Below, piece by piece: positions 1-11,852 of a DNA stretch of 64,000 nucleotides; the first letter of the stretch is position 1; each line of letters opens with the position of its first letter. The DNA comes from Rhodocollybia butyracea (taxonomy: Eukaryota; Basidiomycota; Agaricomycetes; Agaricales; Omphalotaceae). Position numbers and translations under genes: made by a program. The notes under the pieces were generated by a model, which was given only the letters and a program-made list of their open reading frames with translations, ran no database searches and was not told the origin of the DNA. The stretch is taken from the NCBI GenBank assembly GCA_015501585.1, contig JADNRY010000237.1:1-64000 (forward strand), given 5' to 3'.

Positions 1-528
1 ACTCCCTGACCATTGTATGCAAACATGGGTGGTACAAATGACTGAGGTGCTGGGATCAGTTGTTGGAGATATTGCTGAGGATTGTGCGTTATGACTGGAG
101 GTTGATGCAACAATTGCTGTATCGCGATTCTAGGTGGTTGAATGCTCTGCTGTTGTTCGTAGGGTACCGGTACTGGCAGATTGTACATCGAAGCTGTTGT
201 CGCAATACTGTTTCCCAAAAACCTGGTTGAGGTTGCGTTGTTGCTGTCGCCATCACAGGGGGTTCTAGCGGTATCTGGTGTGGTGGTTCCTGTCAATGGA
301 ATCCAAAATCCCGAGCCGTTTGGCCTTGTCCCGATAAGGTCGTCGCTGCTCTGAGTTACTGCCGCTAGCGAACAGGTTTTGGTCCATCATGAAATGAACA
401 GGTAACATGGACTGGGCAGGTATGGATTCTAGAGGTGGACTCTTTGGTTTAGTAGCGTATGGAATTGGAGGAGAAGTAGTTTTTTGGCCTTTGCAATTCC
501 ATACTTCCTGCTCATGCTGTCCATTCAC
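1..528 (-). pseudogene. Gag-like Q/P-rich ORF, runs off left edge
   Basis: Two minus-strand reading frames abut here. The first (528 to 265) is 87 codons, starts with MNGQHEQEVWNC and ends at a TAG. The frame then shifts and stays open to the left edge as a Gln/Pro-rich segment (residues such as EQQQSIQPPR and NPQQYLQQL). The composition suits the disordered N-terminus of a retrotransposon Gag, but no CCHC knuckle or other domain lies within the window. It follows the ORF at 780-2896 on the same strand. Broken by at least one frameshift. Identity is inference only. Confidence 0.35.
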
Positions 529-779
529 TTAATTGCACCTGGTCTCTAGGAGGTACTCCTCCTTGTAGAATTCTAGGGGATGTTGGAGCTTTGTCCTGAT
601 GCTGGCCTGGAAGGCGGTTTAGGCGGTGAGAGAGGTTGGTCCTGGGCTCGGTTAAACGGTCGCCAATTGTGAGGTGATAGTCAAAGTGTTCCTATTTAGA
701 CCGGGCGGTTGTTGCACTATTGTCGAGAATGTTGGAGACAACTTGTATGGCTCGTGTGTCCTGGGTACTCATTCCCCTA

Positions 780-2896
780 TATCTAGTTGTTGTACCAGAC
801 CCTAGCATAGCGCCTTGCGTTCACTGCCAGTGCCTCAGTATATTACCTCCAAAAAAAGGGATAGAAGTATAATATATTTTTCCCTGAATTTTAACAAATT
901 TTTCCAGTGAAAAAGAGTGAATATTGCCCTGGAAATAGGCATGGGATAATAAGTACTTTTTCGGCGGTTATTTTGCCCGAAATTGGGCGCTAAATATACC
1001 ATCAATTTCGTCTGATTTATTAGTAATTTTTCGGTATATTTTTCCTTTGTAATCTCTTTGATATTTCTTTGGAAATATGAGTGGCAATAGAAAATATATT
1101 TCAATTGTAATATGTTAACTATTTCAATTGTAATATGTTAACTATTTCAATTGTAATATGTTAACTATTTCAACTGCGAAAAGCAACGGGCATTGAATGC
1201 CCGTTAAATGGGCCAAAGAGCCCTTTGTCCGGCCCGGGCGGCCCGCCGCTCAATGCCCGTTTCTTTTTGCACCTGAAATAGATTTTCGTTGTCTAAAGAA
1301 ATATGAAAGAAATTGATCCTGAAAAATCACTAATAAATCAGACAAAATTGATGGTATATTTAGCGACCTATTTCGGGCGAAATAGCTGCCGAAAAAGTAC
1401 TTATTTTCCCATGCCTATTTCCAGGGCAATATTCACTCTTTTTCACTGGAAAAATTTGTTAAAATTCAGGGGAAAAATATATTATACTTCTATCCCTTTT
1501 TCGGAGGTAATATATTGAGGTACTGGCAGTGGTTCTCAAAAAGGTTTTCTCCTTGGATTGCTAATTCATGCGTTACGTGTGGCATACCTAGCATAAAGCG
1601 ATCTGATCGAGCTATCAAGTAAAGGTAGCAATCCCTACTGCTGCTTAAATGAGAAGTGTTATCCTCGCAAATACTTGCCATAGCCCTTTCCTGGTCAGTG
1701 TCACTCCAAATTGGGGTGAACAAGTATTGCGTGTGTCCGAATTCAACATGATGTTCCCTAGTTTCGCGCGCCGGGTTGGGCATAACCATTGCGCTAGTTG
1801 CCATGAGTACACGTAGTCTTTCCCAACGAATATTAACTGTTCCGGTGGTTGTTGGCGGGATGGTTACTGTACAAGCGCGCTGTTCCAGGTAGATCCTCGT
1901 TTCGAATATAGAAGAGTATTCCGTTAGCAAAGGTTCTCTTCTATTACGTGCATCTATAGCCATTTTGTAAAGGGCGCAGGCTTCAGGATTCATAGTATCC
2001 AGGTTTCTAGTACCGTCTCCTACCAGCAGATACCCGGAAGGTATGGGCATATGTGGCTGGTTGTGAGTGGCACGTCGCAATATGGTCGGGTCCAAAAGAA
2101 GATTCAAGTACATCCAGAGTACATTGTTATAGTTGGTGACTGATTCTAAGAAACTCCTGGTAGTGGCATTAGCAAGTACTTCGTCAAACTGCGTAGAAAC
2201 TAATGCAAAGAACGGTTGCAGCAAGTCGTCGAAAGTTACCGTAGGTTGAACTCAAATACCCATTTTGTGAAACAAGTAATGAAGGACAGCCAAAATACCG
2301 GTTGTAGTCACCCTTTGGATACAAATAAGATCCCATTGTTTGCAACTCGCTGTTGGGAGGACCATGGGCATTCCGTTAGCGGTCATGGGTGGGCTGAGGA
2401 CTCGATGTTGGCGGCTGTAGTCAGCAGTGTAGTTAATGCGCCAATCCTGTGATCCATGGTGAAAGGTCGGTTGTGCCGGAGATGTGGTAGCATCCCTAGG
2501 GGTTGGAATCTGTTGTTGAGCACCCGGGGTTATAACCTCTTCTGTGACAGGAGAGAGTTGGGTCCTGGTACTGGTAGGCGGAAAGTTAAACCAAATCTGA
2601 GGGACGTTTTCCGTGATGGGTGTTGGAACCATGGTTGCGCCATGAACTGGTGGGTATTGGGGAGGCATATAGCTTATACCTGGCATCATGGGGTTATCGC
2701 CTGGTTTGGGAGGTGGATTGAATAGAGCAAAGTTTTCTGGGAGAATTTTGGTAGGGGTATCGTCAAAAGATGTCGATGATGTCTCCTGGGCTGGTGCCAA
2801 AGAACTCAAAGGGGCGGAAGTGTCTTTGTTCTTCCCCTTGCGATTCCTTTTGCTGTTTTTTGTCATGCTGGAGTTTCCGGTCGTCGTATAAGACAT
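780..2896 (-). pseudogene. Repeat-associated hypothetical protein, interrupted by a TGA and a MITE
   Basis: Reading from ATG at 2896, 214 codons (MSYTTTGNSSMTKN..., Lys/Ser/Pro-rich) run to a TGA at 2254-2252. The same frame then continues for about 245 more codons (TFDDLLQPFFALVSTQ..., a folded-looking segment). Near its end the frame enters the MITE at 822-1531. Without the MITE and one copy of its gtt duplication the frame would close within about 15 codons at a TAG near 782-784. No known domain recognised. Position ahead of a Gag-like ORF on the same strand suggests an accessory ORF of a retroelement. A single nonsense codon separates the halves, so it is probably a decayed copy. Confidence 0.45.
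822..1531. mobile_element. CACTG-ended TIR MITE, 710 bp
   Basis: Left end CACTGCCAGTGCCTCAG and right end (reverse complement) CACTGCCAGTACCTCAA; the inverted arms extend about 270 bp (822-1090 against 1300-1531). The flanks carry the 3-bp duplication gtt (819-821 and 1532-1534). The centre has three tandem copies of a roughly 23-bp unit containing TTTCAATTGTAATATG (about 1096-1166) and a GC-rich palindromic stretch (1180-1260). Apparent ORFs in both arms are mirror images of each other, not genes. CACT-type ends with a 3-bp TSD fit a CMC/EnSpm-like non-autonomous element. It sits in the C-terminus of the adjoining minus-strand ORF. Confidence 0.85.
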
Positions 2897-3660
2897 TCCC
2901 TAGTCAGTAAGAGATTTGCTATAATGTAAGGATCTAGGCGGATCCTTATTGCGACGGGTTGATGTACTATCTTGAATAGAAGTGGTGGAACATTTCCGAT
3001 GGGATGATTCAATGATAGTGTACTTGATCTGGGAATAGCGACGACATGAAATGTATGAGTGGAATCCGGAAATGTGATAGAATGAACCGTAGCCTAGGAA
3101 CAGAATGGGTTTCCGACTCTAAGGGTAGGACCCGCTGGGCGCAAGCGTTTTCAAAGACAAGATATTGGCGGCGGAAAGTCAAGCAGAAGCTGACTTGATA
3201 GGGTGCAATGAATCGGAATCAAAGAGAGTATATTGCGGAGTGAAGAAATAGAGTAAAAGAAACTGATAAGTCGAGAAATGAGTCGGTAACTGGGGGGTTG
3301 TTTCAATATAGCAAATCTATTGTATCAGAGATATTGACAAGTATTTAAGAATAGTAGAACTATACAGGGTCATGAAAAGTACTTAGATGATCAGGTAAGT
3401 TGAAAGGGAAAGGAACTACAAGAGATGAGCGGGAACGGGAATAATACAAGGGCATACCTCGGAATGGAACAAGGCGAATAGGGAAACGGGAAGGTAGTGG
3501 GTACGATTTATGGAAGGGCTGGTATTAGGTCAATACGGTGATTCCTAGTTGCACCATTGATAAGAAGTCGGGAGCGGGATTGACGGGATAGGCGGGAGAG
3601 CAGAGGCAATGGGAAAAGACGCTATGTAGGACGGGAGTATGGGGCATGACAGTATTTCCC
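2897..3660. other. Non-coding, possible retroelement 5' region
   Basis: No convincing ORF on either strand. It lies directly upstream of the minus-strand ORF starting at 2896, so it is where an LTR or leader would be expected. I could not find paired TG..CA ends or a TSD. The right boundary with the zinc-finger pseudogene is near 3660. Confidence 0.3.
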
Positions 3661-4137
3661 TTCTCGCAATGTGGTCTGTGGCCTGTGTTGTGAGCATGGT
3701 GACTCAGTGAACTGTAGTGTTACGGACTACAATGCAATCAAGGCTATCAAGACCACACTGGATGGGGGTGAAGTTCATGTTGGAAAAGATGCAACAGTAC
3801 TAGCAATCGGTTCACTCTCTGATCCTGACAATTATATCCCTATACCGGTTCTCCTTTCTTCCTCATGCAAAGCTGAAGATGCCAATCAGCTTGCACATTG
3901 GCTCAATTTATTTCTGAAAGTCTGGCGCTCACATCCAAATGGCAAAAAATTACATGGGCCAACTACAGTACTGGCTAGTGATGGGGAATCTACTTTTTGT
4001 CTTCAAAATTGCTATGAGTGAGCAGATTGATACCACTCAAGGCTATGGAGTTGCGCTTGCAGATCTTCCGGGTTTGAATCTCCAAACTGGGGCATTTGGA
4101 CTCTTGACTACTTGCGATCACAAGCATATTTTCAAGT

Positions 4138-5629
4138 GTATGTTTCAATAATCTACATCAGGAAAACTGCCTACATGAAATATTTGATAATTGCGGCAAA
4201 GTTTTTGAAAATTCTCGGAAATTATCAAAATTATCTAGATTACACTCATTTCATAGATTTGAAAAATAACACAGTCCCCTTGCAAACTTCAGTAAGTTTT
4301 CATAGGTTTTTGTGCCTTTTCCAAATTTTAGTGAACACTATCAGAAATTTTCGAGACTTTCTCAAGGCTTCACAAAAGTTTAAGCATAGTATGACAACAT
4401 TTCTCAATGATTCTTCTACATTTACTACATTTATCTCACCCAATTCATAATAGAGGACAATGTAAATTTATTCTCATTGAAGCAATCCTACTCATGGAAA
4501 TGAGCGTAACAGTACTAAACAAATGGATAAAGCAAGCTCTCAGAGATATGGTATAGCAAGGAATGTATAGCAAGGAATCAGTGAAGGTACTAGGGCAAAG
4601 TGGTGGTAGTAAGCGAAGATGTGGTAGTAAGGCAAAGCAGTGGTAGTAAGGCGAAGGAGTGGTGGTAGTAACTGCAGCAGATGTAGACAGACTCGGAGCA
4701 CCACAAGAAGAATGTTGGCAAGGCGTTGGATGTATGTGGTAGCACGTGCCATAAATCTAAAGACAAAAAGTTCAAGTTGTAAGTTTATACAATATATAAT
4801 AGATGTATAAATGCACCGAGCGGTTCATTTGGAAGTCAACAAATAGAAGATAGGTCAAACAAAGACAGAGCCTACCTATGCCAAGAGTCAGTAATTGTTG
4901 CAACTAACAAGTGAAACATACCAGGGTGCAACCAAGCTAATAAAAGATATGTACAGGCCAGTCAAATGAAATAGAGACAGCAAGAGGTTGAAGCCAACGC
5001 TGGTGAGAATCACTGTTGAGAGAAAGAACATTGAGTGATGGCTGAGAATCACCGTCAAGAAACAAGTTGCCAACGAGCGCCAAGAGCTTTTCAACATAGC
5101 TGTCATGAGATCTTGAGGGCAGGGTCCGGCTGGCTCTGGCATAACCTTGCTTAACAACACAAAAGAGCCACGTCACCTGTCACATATTCATCCTCACTTT
5201 CCTCCTCTCCGCGGCTGCTGCTTGTTCAAGTTTGTACTGTGCGTTTGCTTGTGTTATACTATCATGACTTTTACCTACTTCAATGTAGGCTTCTTTTATT
5301 TCAGTTGTTACTAATATTTCATGTCAGTTGAACTCGTGGCATAGAGCATATTTACAGTTACCTGTCTGTAATTTTTCGAAATTCCGGAAAATTTTGCGAA
5401 GGCTGGAAAGCCTGTCAAAATTTGTCAAATAAGTTTACTTGATGTATTTTACCTGCATTACAATTACATGAATTATCAAAGTCACTCAAATTTATAGAAT
5501 TATTGAAATTTATGTAAAATTAGTAGGCTTTTCAGTATTTTCAGAATCTTTTTTGAAATTATGACATATTTCTTGGAGGTGGTTTTCCTGATGTATTTAC
5601 CAACCTTTGTTAATGTTGTTTCTCAATAG
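4138..5629 (+). other. Oversized intron or unrecognised insertion in the zinc-finger pseudogene
   Basis: The upstream exon ends at a good donor (GTATGT, just after 4138) and the next begins after ...TCAATAG at 5629. The gap is 1.5 kb, against under 100 nt for other introns in this window, so an old insertion is likely. I found no TIR, TSD or ORF of interest. AT-rich segments at 4140-4440 and 5370-5620 look like diverged relatives of each other (TTTTGAAAATT-type words); a tggtagtaaggcgaag-like short repeat lies at 4600-4680. Confidence 0.4.
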
Positions 5630-6267
5630 GATTTGCTATGCTAACCCGCTCTCTCACTGTTATCCAAATTGGTGACACTACAATCACCAGCATTCAGATT
5701 GCTGCTGAAATTGCCAAAGTGGATGGTGTTGGTGCAGAAAAGGCAGCAGATCTTATGGATCTGCATGACAAGCAGAATGTGCCTAAGGCAACTATGTTCC
5801 TCTCTGTACTTCCACGCATAGATCCCAACTCAGATGTGGCTACTGAGGCAGAGCAACAGCGCAAGATTGCATTCCTTGGTCAGGTCCTCAGCTATTTTTT
5901 CATCCCTTTCACTAGTGCAAAAATGTCACTCTCTGACCAGGTTTTTCATCTCGCTACATATGTGCATCTGATGTATGCAATGTACAAGTGTAATGGCCTC
6001 AGATTTTTGACTAGCACACTATATGCCAATTCCCACTCTGTTGTCAAAGAGGTCATCTGCACAATTGCCCATTTGCAAGCTATTGATCCTGAGCTGCTCT
6101 ACCTTCTAATTCTTGATAGACATGGGCACAAGTGCAGAGTCTTTAAGAGTATCCAAGACTCGCACTCGAGTATCCATCAACGAGTCTTCCCACACTTTTG
6201 ATGAGTGCAGACTCGAGTCTGCACTCGAGTGTGAGTGCACCAGTTTGGGCCATGAAGGGGTTGTGAG

Positions 6268-6889
6268 TAAAGATGTCCACGAGTCCGGGTTATCCGCAGG
6301 TACTCGCAGGTATGACCGTGAGAATACTCGCAGGTATGTCTACCTGCGGATCCCGGTATCCATGCGGGTCACGGGTATTGATCAAAGGAAATTTGAGCTA
6401 CCTGCAGGTACCTGCAAGTATTTGTGGGGAGGGCAAGAATAAATTTTTTCTGCTCAAATAAGGGCTGGAATATGCTCTCCTCTATGCATTGGACCTTGTC
6501 TGAGTAGCCCATGTGTCCACCTAGCATGTAGCAAGTTACAAGTGGCTATATGCACTGTAGTACTATACAATCATGATAAATGTAGTCCCTCTTTAACTCC
6601 TGTGACTTGTATCAGTCAGGGACCACTGTTCTCCACCCACATCATGCTCTATTCTATGTACTAATGAGTATCTCACACTCATATAAATACTAAATACTTG
6701 CAGGTACTCACAAGTTACTTGTGAGTACCTGTGTTCACTGGGATCCGCAAGTACCGGCGTTAAAATACCTGCGGATCCCAGTATCTGTTTCCCACGGATC
6801 CGTGCGGGTCATGGGTAGCCCCTTGAGGTCCACAGGTACCTGTGAAACGGATCCGGGTATACCTGGATCTGGACTTGTGGACATCTTTA
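6268..6889. mobile_element. hAT-like MITE, family A copy 1 (nested)
   Basis: Ends TAAAGATGTCCACGAGTCC and (right, reverse complement) TAAAGATGTCCACAAGTCC, with exact 8-bp TSD gttgtgag (6260-6267, 6890-6897). Body rich in GGATCCG, GCAGGTA and TACCTGC words. The same ends recur at 29631-30296 and 34163-34798, each with its own 8-bp TSD, defining a family. No coding capacity. Confidence 0.9.
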
Positions 6890-6967
6890 GTTGTGAGTAT
6901 CCGTGCCCAAATAGCACTCAAAACTCACCATTAATGAATTACAATTAAAAGTAATTTTTTGGACTTA

Positions 6968-7050
6968 CCTTAGGCCAGAATTGAACCGTGAACCTCAGAA
7001 ACAGATGCATCATGTAATATACATGAGGTGCCATAACCACTACCCTAAGC
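6968..7050 (-). tRNA. tRNA-like sequence inside a TIR element (pseudo-tRNA or SINE head)
   Basis: Read from 7050 down, the strand gives an A-box-like TAGTGGTTATGG, a CCTCA..TGAGG stem, a B-box-like GGTTCAATTC, and acceptor halves GCTTAGG and CCTAAGG pairing over six positions. The anticodon loop is too long unless an intron is assumed, so the isotype is not readable. It lies within the transposon at 6117-7364 and could be a captured or decayed tRNA, or a tRNA-derived SINE fragment. Confidence 0.4.
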
Positions 7051-7088
7051 AAACTTGAATACCAGGCAGTACACATGAGTGATATGGA

Positions 7089-7119
7089 GCGGCGCTTAAG
7101 GCGCTAATTTAAGCGCCGC
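7089..7119. repeat. GC-rich perfect hairpin
   Basis: GCGGCGCTTA and TAAGCGCCGC arms flank a short loop, followed by TCGCTGTGAGCTGT. A related hairpin with the same trailing motif occurs at about 34465-34505 inside family A copy 3, linking the two elements. Confidence 0.6.
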
Positions 7120-7660
7120 CGCATCGCTGTGAGCTGTACACAATTAAAATACTATTGTTCACCAGTTTTGTAATAAATGTCAAGTATTATTGTACTGTAG
7201 TAATAATAATCATTGTAAGCCCTTACTATGTGTAACTCTTGGAGTGCACTCGAGTACTCGAGTGTTTATTATATTCCCACGAGTGCGAGTCCTCACTTTT
7301 GGGGTGCAGATACTCTCCTCAAGATTCTCGAGTGCACTCAAGTCTGCACTCGTGCCCATGTCTAATTCTTGATGGAACAGATAGATTGGAAGGACTATTT
7401 TCGAACATTCATACCCAAGATCACAGTCAGAATTTTGATACTCTACAGCTCGCACAAAAGTTAAGTATTGCCGCAGAACATGTTGCAGTGTTTTCATGTA
7501 ACCCTGACATGGATAGGGGTCACTGACGCCGTGATCTTACAGACATAGAGGGGATCAATCATATTAATCCTGCCTCAGTCACTCAGCATAACAAGAAGGT
7601 TGGACAAGTTGATCTTCAGGTGGAGTGGAAACGTGCAATGGAGGAAGCCAACCAACACCA

Positions 7661-8066
7661 CAGGCCGGGGTGTTTTTCCATTGCTGGAAACAGACTGTGA
7701 AAAGGGGGGGGAATAATTTCCTTTCACCAAGAGTTTCCATTTTTGGAAATGTTTATTATCCACTTTGTAATTTTTTCTTGTAATTTTTCTGTTTCCCACT
7801 TGAGATTAAGTCATTTTCTCAGCTGTAAAAGAAATCGGGAGATGATTGGAAATGGTTTTTTGGCCTGAAAAACCATTTCCAATCATCTCCCGATTTCTTT
7901 TACGGCCGAGAAAATGACTTAATTTCCAAGGAGAAAGGGATAAATTAAAATGAACTAATTACAAAGGGGATAAAAGATATTTCTTATCAAAGAAATTTGT
8001 TGTGAAAGATAAAAAATCCACCAGCTTTTTCCAGACATTTTCCTGAAAGGGAAAGATACCCTGGGC
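7661..8066. mobile_element. Palindromic MITE, about 400 bp
   Basis: Imperfect terminal inverted repeats: GGCCGGGGTGTTTTTCC at the left and GGCCCAGGGTATCTTTCC at the right (reverse complement). The centre (7808-7920) is an almost perfect hairpin with arms of about 50 nt around TGGCCTGA. It separates two coding pieces of the zinc-finger pseudogene. The exact ends and TSD could not be fixed. Confidence 0.65.
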
Positions 8067-10569
8067 CATGGTGCAAGTACTTCTTGCCAATTTTGGAGAT
8101 TCATATGACTTTTCTGCCAACTTTGTTTCTCCAGATCGAGACATGATGCATCCCAATGGCAAGTACATTGATTCTCACTGGACACCTGCTGATGAAAAGT
8201 CTGAAGATAATACCTCTGTACCACTGTCCAATTCTGACACCACCACTACTTCCGTACCAAGTGCTACAGCCAACGGCAGTGGCCCCACACCCCATGAATC
8301 TGAGCAGCTAACAACACTCATTGAACTCTTGGACAAACAGCTGCACCTCACAGGTATTGAAGACGGTGTTGAAATACACTTATCTGCTTCCCAAAAATCT
8401 GCGTCGCTTACCATTGAAGTTGACAACCATGCATTTTGCAAGGATGCTCTCATTGTGGCACTACTGAAGTCTGATCAAGCCCGGAAAGCAACAATCCGCA
8501 CAATGTGGGCTGCTTGAGTTACTCAAGACCAAGCCCTTCACATCCAGAGCTCTCGCTTTGAGATGCCAAAATTTGAGGACAATAGCCCTGCAGATGAGTC
8601 TATACTCTGTTCCGGTGACTTGGCGGCCACACTCATTGTTGCTCATGCACAAGTTTCTCTGGCAGTAGTAGAGGTTTTGCATTTTGAGCATAAAGCAGTT
8701 GTGGGATGTCAAAGTTGAGCAGGTTGGCTTGGGTCTATTGGCTGTATGCCAGCTGGTTAAGCTCATGCCTTACACAGAGGCCGTGACAGATTCCACCTCA
8801 GATGATAATAGCTCGACTCTTGTCCCCTCTGCTTGGCTATGGGAAAGTGGCTACCATCCAATCAAAGGAAATGGAAAATCACAGAAGGACTATTCATTCC
8901 ATGTACCAACCTCAATGCTTCATGTTATTGTCCATGATCTTGCTGAAAGCCCTTTACATTCAGCTTCAGATTGTGGTCTCATGTCCCGCTCTTTTTCTCA
9001 TGAAGATCTTCTAGACACCTTTGATTTTGCATGTGATATGCTTGACCCGGGCACAGATTCATACTGGGAGACAGTTGCATTGCTTCCTCAGGCTCAACAC
9101 CTATGATTCAAATCCTATTGTGGTCCTGAAGGTGTGTTCACATATACTAACAGGTTACAACAGCTAAATTTACTTAGGTGATGAGTTCTTCATTATGGAG
9201 AGTTCATTGACTCTTTCAGCCCAACAAACAATTGAGCCCAAGGCCAAAGTGGCATGCAAATTATGTGGCACTCAAGTATTGCTCAATGCGATGAGAAATC
9301 ACGTTGCACGTCATATCTTTCTCCAAAAACACGGTATCGTGGATCCATTAGTGGTATCATTTCAACAATATGTAAGATTATTTATTACTCAAATTACAGA
9401 GATTTTCTTATCATTCTTTAGGTTGGGGAAGACCTGTGTGGCTGGTGTGGTTTGGACGGTTGTCAAAATGTGCTTATGAAGAAGGGTAAGACATTAAGCA
9501 CAGCATCCGATTGTGAGTATCACTATGTGTGCATGTCATACTCCAGTGCTTGTTCCTCCTCTCACACCTCTTCATCAACCAATATCCCAATCCATTGCAC
9601 ACTCTGTGAACCTACTCCATCCACTGTCTGGAAATACAACATACTATCACATTTAATCAGAGAGCATGCATATCTCAAACCATCGGAAAGCGGTGTACAT
9701 CTTCCCTCACTTCCTGATACAATGTGGCTTGACATGTATATATCTTACCAGGAGGAGAGTGCAATGGTCAAGCGCACTACTTCAGAGGGCATTTCACGTG
9801 ATGATATCAATACAATCCGAGCAGATCTATACATTCCAGGAAGTGACATGATTGCAGAGGTTGTGCAGGATCTAGAGCAGAACCAGAAGGCTTTAAGTGG
9901 ACGGAAAACGGGTGCATACAGGCATAAGTACTGCAATTCACCGGCCATATAAAAAAACCTACATAAATTCTCTCAAGTTTCTTGTATGGATAGATATAAG
10001 CTATTACATATTTACTAAATGATCACTTTATATCTCTACCTCAGTGAATATCTTGGCTCTTTCAATTTACAACAAGCAAGCTGGGAGAATGCACACAAAC
10101 GTGTTGAATGCGTTATTGAGAATAATGTACCAGCAGTCCAGCAGGATTACTAAGGGGCTTCACTTTTGATTGCGGGTAGGTCAGCAAGGCTCTCGGACTT
10201 AAAGTAGTTGATAGTTCGGATTTATCGGTTGGAAGCCCCCTGAGTAAGCCCAATGTAACACTGCGAGGAATTGACCATTTGCACAGCCCGAAAATGCGAG
10301 GATTATGCTGAGTAAAGGTACAAATTACTCAGTATACACTCACATTTTTCCCAGGTAGAAAATGCTGCATTTTTATTAAATTATCAGACCGCGAAAGAGG
10401 CGCGAATCTTTATCAATTGCTCAGTTCAATTGCAATTGTAAAATTTTGTATAATCCTGGGCAGATGTTGTTAAAAATCCTCAACTCATACTCAACGCTGA
10501 AATTTTAAATATTCCTGACTTATATACAGCGCGAAAAATATGAGAAGTTATTAAAAAAGCCCACTGAGA

Positions 10570-10705
10570 AAATTTATGCCGACGTCGCGATGTCACGACG
10601 TCGTGACGTCGGTGCATCACGACGAGGTGCCGTCGCACAGTCAAGGCGTCACGTCGTCGTGACATCGCGACGTCAAGACAGTCGCTGGCGTGATGTCGTG
10701 ATGTC
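10570..10705. repeat. Subterminal CGTCGTGACG palindrome cluster (left)
   Basis: Repeated GACGTCG, CACGACG and CGTCGTGACG words form overlapping palindromes just inside the left TIR; the right TIR carries the decayed counterpart at 15395-15520. Clustered subterminal motifs are where CACTA-type transposases are known to bind; the role here is inferred. Confidence 0.65.
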
Positions 10706-10709
10706 TGTT

Positions 10710-11850
10710 GCGCACGGGCCTCCTGTTCCTGTGGAAGTTCCACAGTCACAAACTGAGAGCAAGTCTTGTCTCTGAACTTCTGTAATACTTAGACATGTTT
10801 GTAAAGTAAGAGCTCGCAGTGTGATTTGTACAGACAGCAGAATTTTGCTGTCGGACACCAGGCACATTTCCAGCATTCCTCCGCTGGCTGGATTTATAAT
10901 CCAGATTGCAAATGTCTGCAGGTGGACTCATGTCCTGGGCTGGTCAGGGACCGCTAAAGATTGGACTAATGATTGGAAGAGCACTGAAGTAGGGCTTCCC
11001 CAATTTGAGCACAGTCTTGGAGTCATTGACGTGTTCGCCTCACCCCCCTTTACGAACATGAGGAACTACATAGATGAAGATATTTGTCTTTCAGGCATAT
11101 TAACTTGAGGATAAATACATGATTCTTCTATAGCAAAATACATGCAAATCGAAGCGGATTCTTCCAGCCTTTCCTTCGCGTGGGTATCATGGTGTGTTGA
11201 TAGGCTCACACCTGCTGGGTCGTCAAAGACGGTTTTTTCTTGCTATTGTACTATTGAAAGTGACCAGAAAGTGGCCAAATGTTGACGACAGACCTACCGC
11301 GTTTACCTTTCTCAAGAATGGAACCTCGCAGCGTAGCCTCATCGTTATTTCTCAGAACATTTCATTCTCGCATCCTAGCCACACCACGATCTACAGTTTC
11401 CCAACAAAAGATCTTCTCGCAGGCCCAGTTTCATTGAATTTCTACTCATAACTCATCCAACCTGCAAATCCACCTCGCTATTTGCCATCTCTCTTATCCA
11501 TCCAATCTTACTCAATCAAGTAATTTGCCCATCCCCTCTTACCAAACGTCCCAAACTCACCCCCCTCTGACGGAAAAACTCCCATCCGCAGACCTTTCCT
11601 AGACTCGACCTCCTTCCCACCATCTCTCGCATTCAACTCAACCTCTCTCCATCCAAACACCTCCCAAGTCAAGTCCTCGCCCACCCTCGGTAAACTCGAC
11701 CTCTCTCCGATCCAACAGCTCGTAATTCGAGTCCTCTCCCCTCTCTCCGATACAACAGCTCACAATTCGAGTCCTCTCCCTCCCTCTCTTGTATCCAACC
11801 GAGTAAACTCGACCTCTCCCCAAACCAAAAGCTCTATCCTCCCCTACGAA
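10710..11850. other. Leader region of GIY-YIG gene 1 in the TIR element
   Basis: No supported gene. It contains one quasi-palindrome GACAGCAGAATTTTGCTGTC (about 10838), related to the arrays at 40-45 kb. From 11450 the sequence is strongly pyrimidine-rich, typical of fungal core promoters, and holds a duplicated block containing CAACAGCTC and AATTCGAGTCCTCTCC (about 11698-11735 and 11746-11783). Confidence 0.4.
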
Positions 11851-11852
11851 GT

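Larger units (their letters stand above)
6117..7364. mobile_element. hAT-like TIR element with perfect 8-bp TSD
   Basis: Ends TAGACATGGGCACAAGTGC and, reverse-complemented at the right, TAGACATGGGCACGAGTGC. The flanking 8-bp duplication attcttga is exact (6109-6116 and 7365-7372). It inserts in a coding segment of the surrounding pseudogene. Subterminal stretches are full of CACTCGAGT-type palindromes (6165-6240, 7235-7345). No transposase. Inside are a second element (6268-6889), a tRNA-like sequence and a GC hairpin. An 8-bp TSD with TA..TA ends fits a hAT-type or KDZ-type non-autonomous element. Confidence 0.85.
3671..10155 (+). pseudogene. Zinc-finger-containing basidiomycete repeat gene, broken
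   Basis: Coding segments occur in order at 3671-4137, 5630-6116, 7365-7660, 8068-9106, 9195-9950 and perhaps 10040-10153. They fit one long protein: an N-terminal region with SLSDPDNYIPIPVLLSSS, a middle region ending NPDMDRGH, and a C-terminal region with two Cys/His clusters (CKLCGTQVLLNAMRNHVARH and, further on, HCTLC...HLIREH). Large proteins with such C2H2-like ends are, from memory, repetitive in Agaricomycete genomes; function unknown, possibly transposon-derived. Defects: one-base shift near 3995, a TGA formed across the 4139/5630 splice, TGA at 8515-8517, a frame change near 8690, and two mobile insertions. Removing the insertion at 6117-7364 and one TSD copy rejoins the reading frame at LLILD/GTDR. 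Confidence 0.6.

Noticed and set aside
835..1518. Two similar ORFs on opposite strands (89 and 71 codons)
   Set aside because: They are the two inverted arms of one MITE, so their similarity is structural, not coding.
4540..5176. Short overlapping minus-strand ORFs near the oversized intron
   Set aside because: No domain, splice support or codon bias; one arises from a tggtagtaag-type short repeat.
10480..10876. Arg/His-rich ORFs in the left TIR
   Set aside because: Arise from CGTCGTGACG palindromes; both strands show the same bias.
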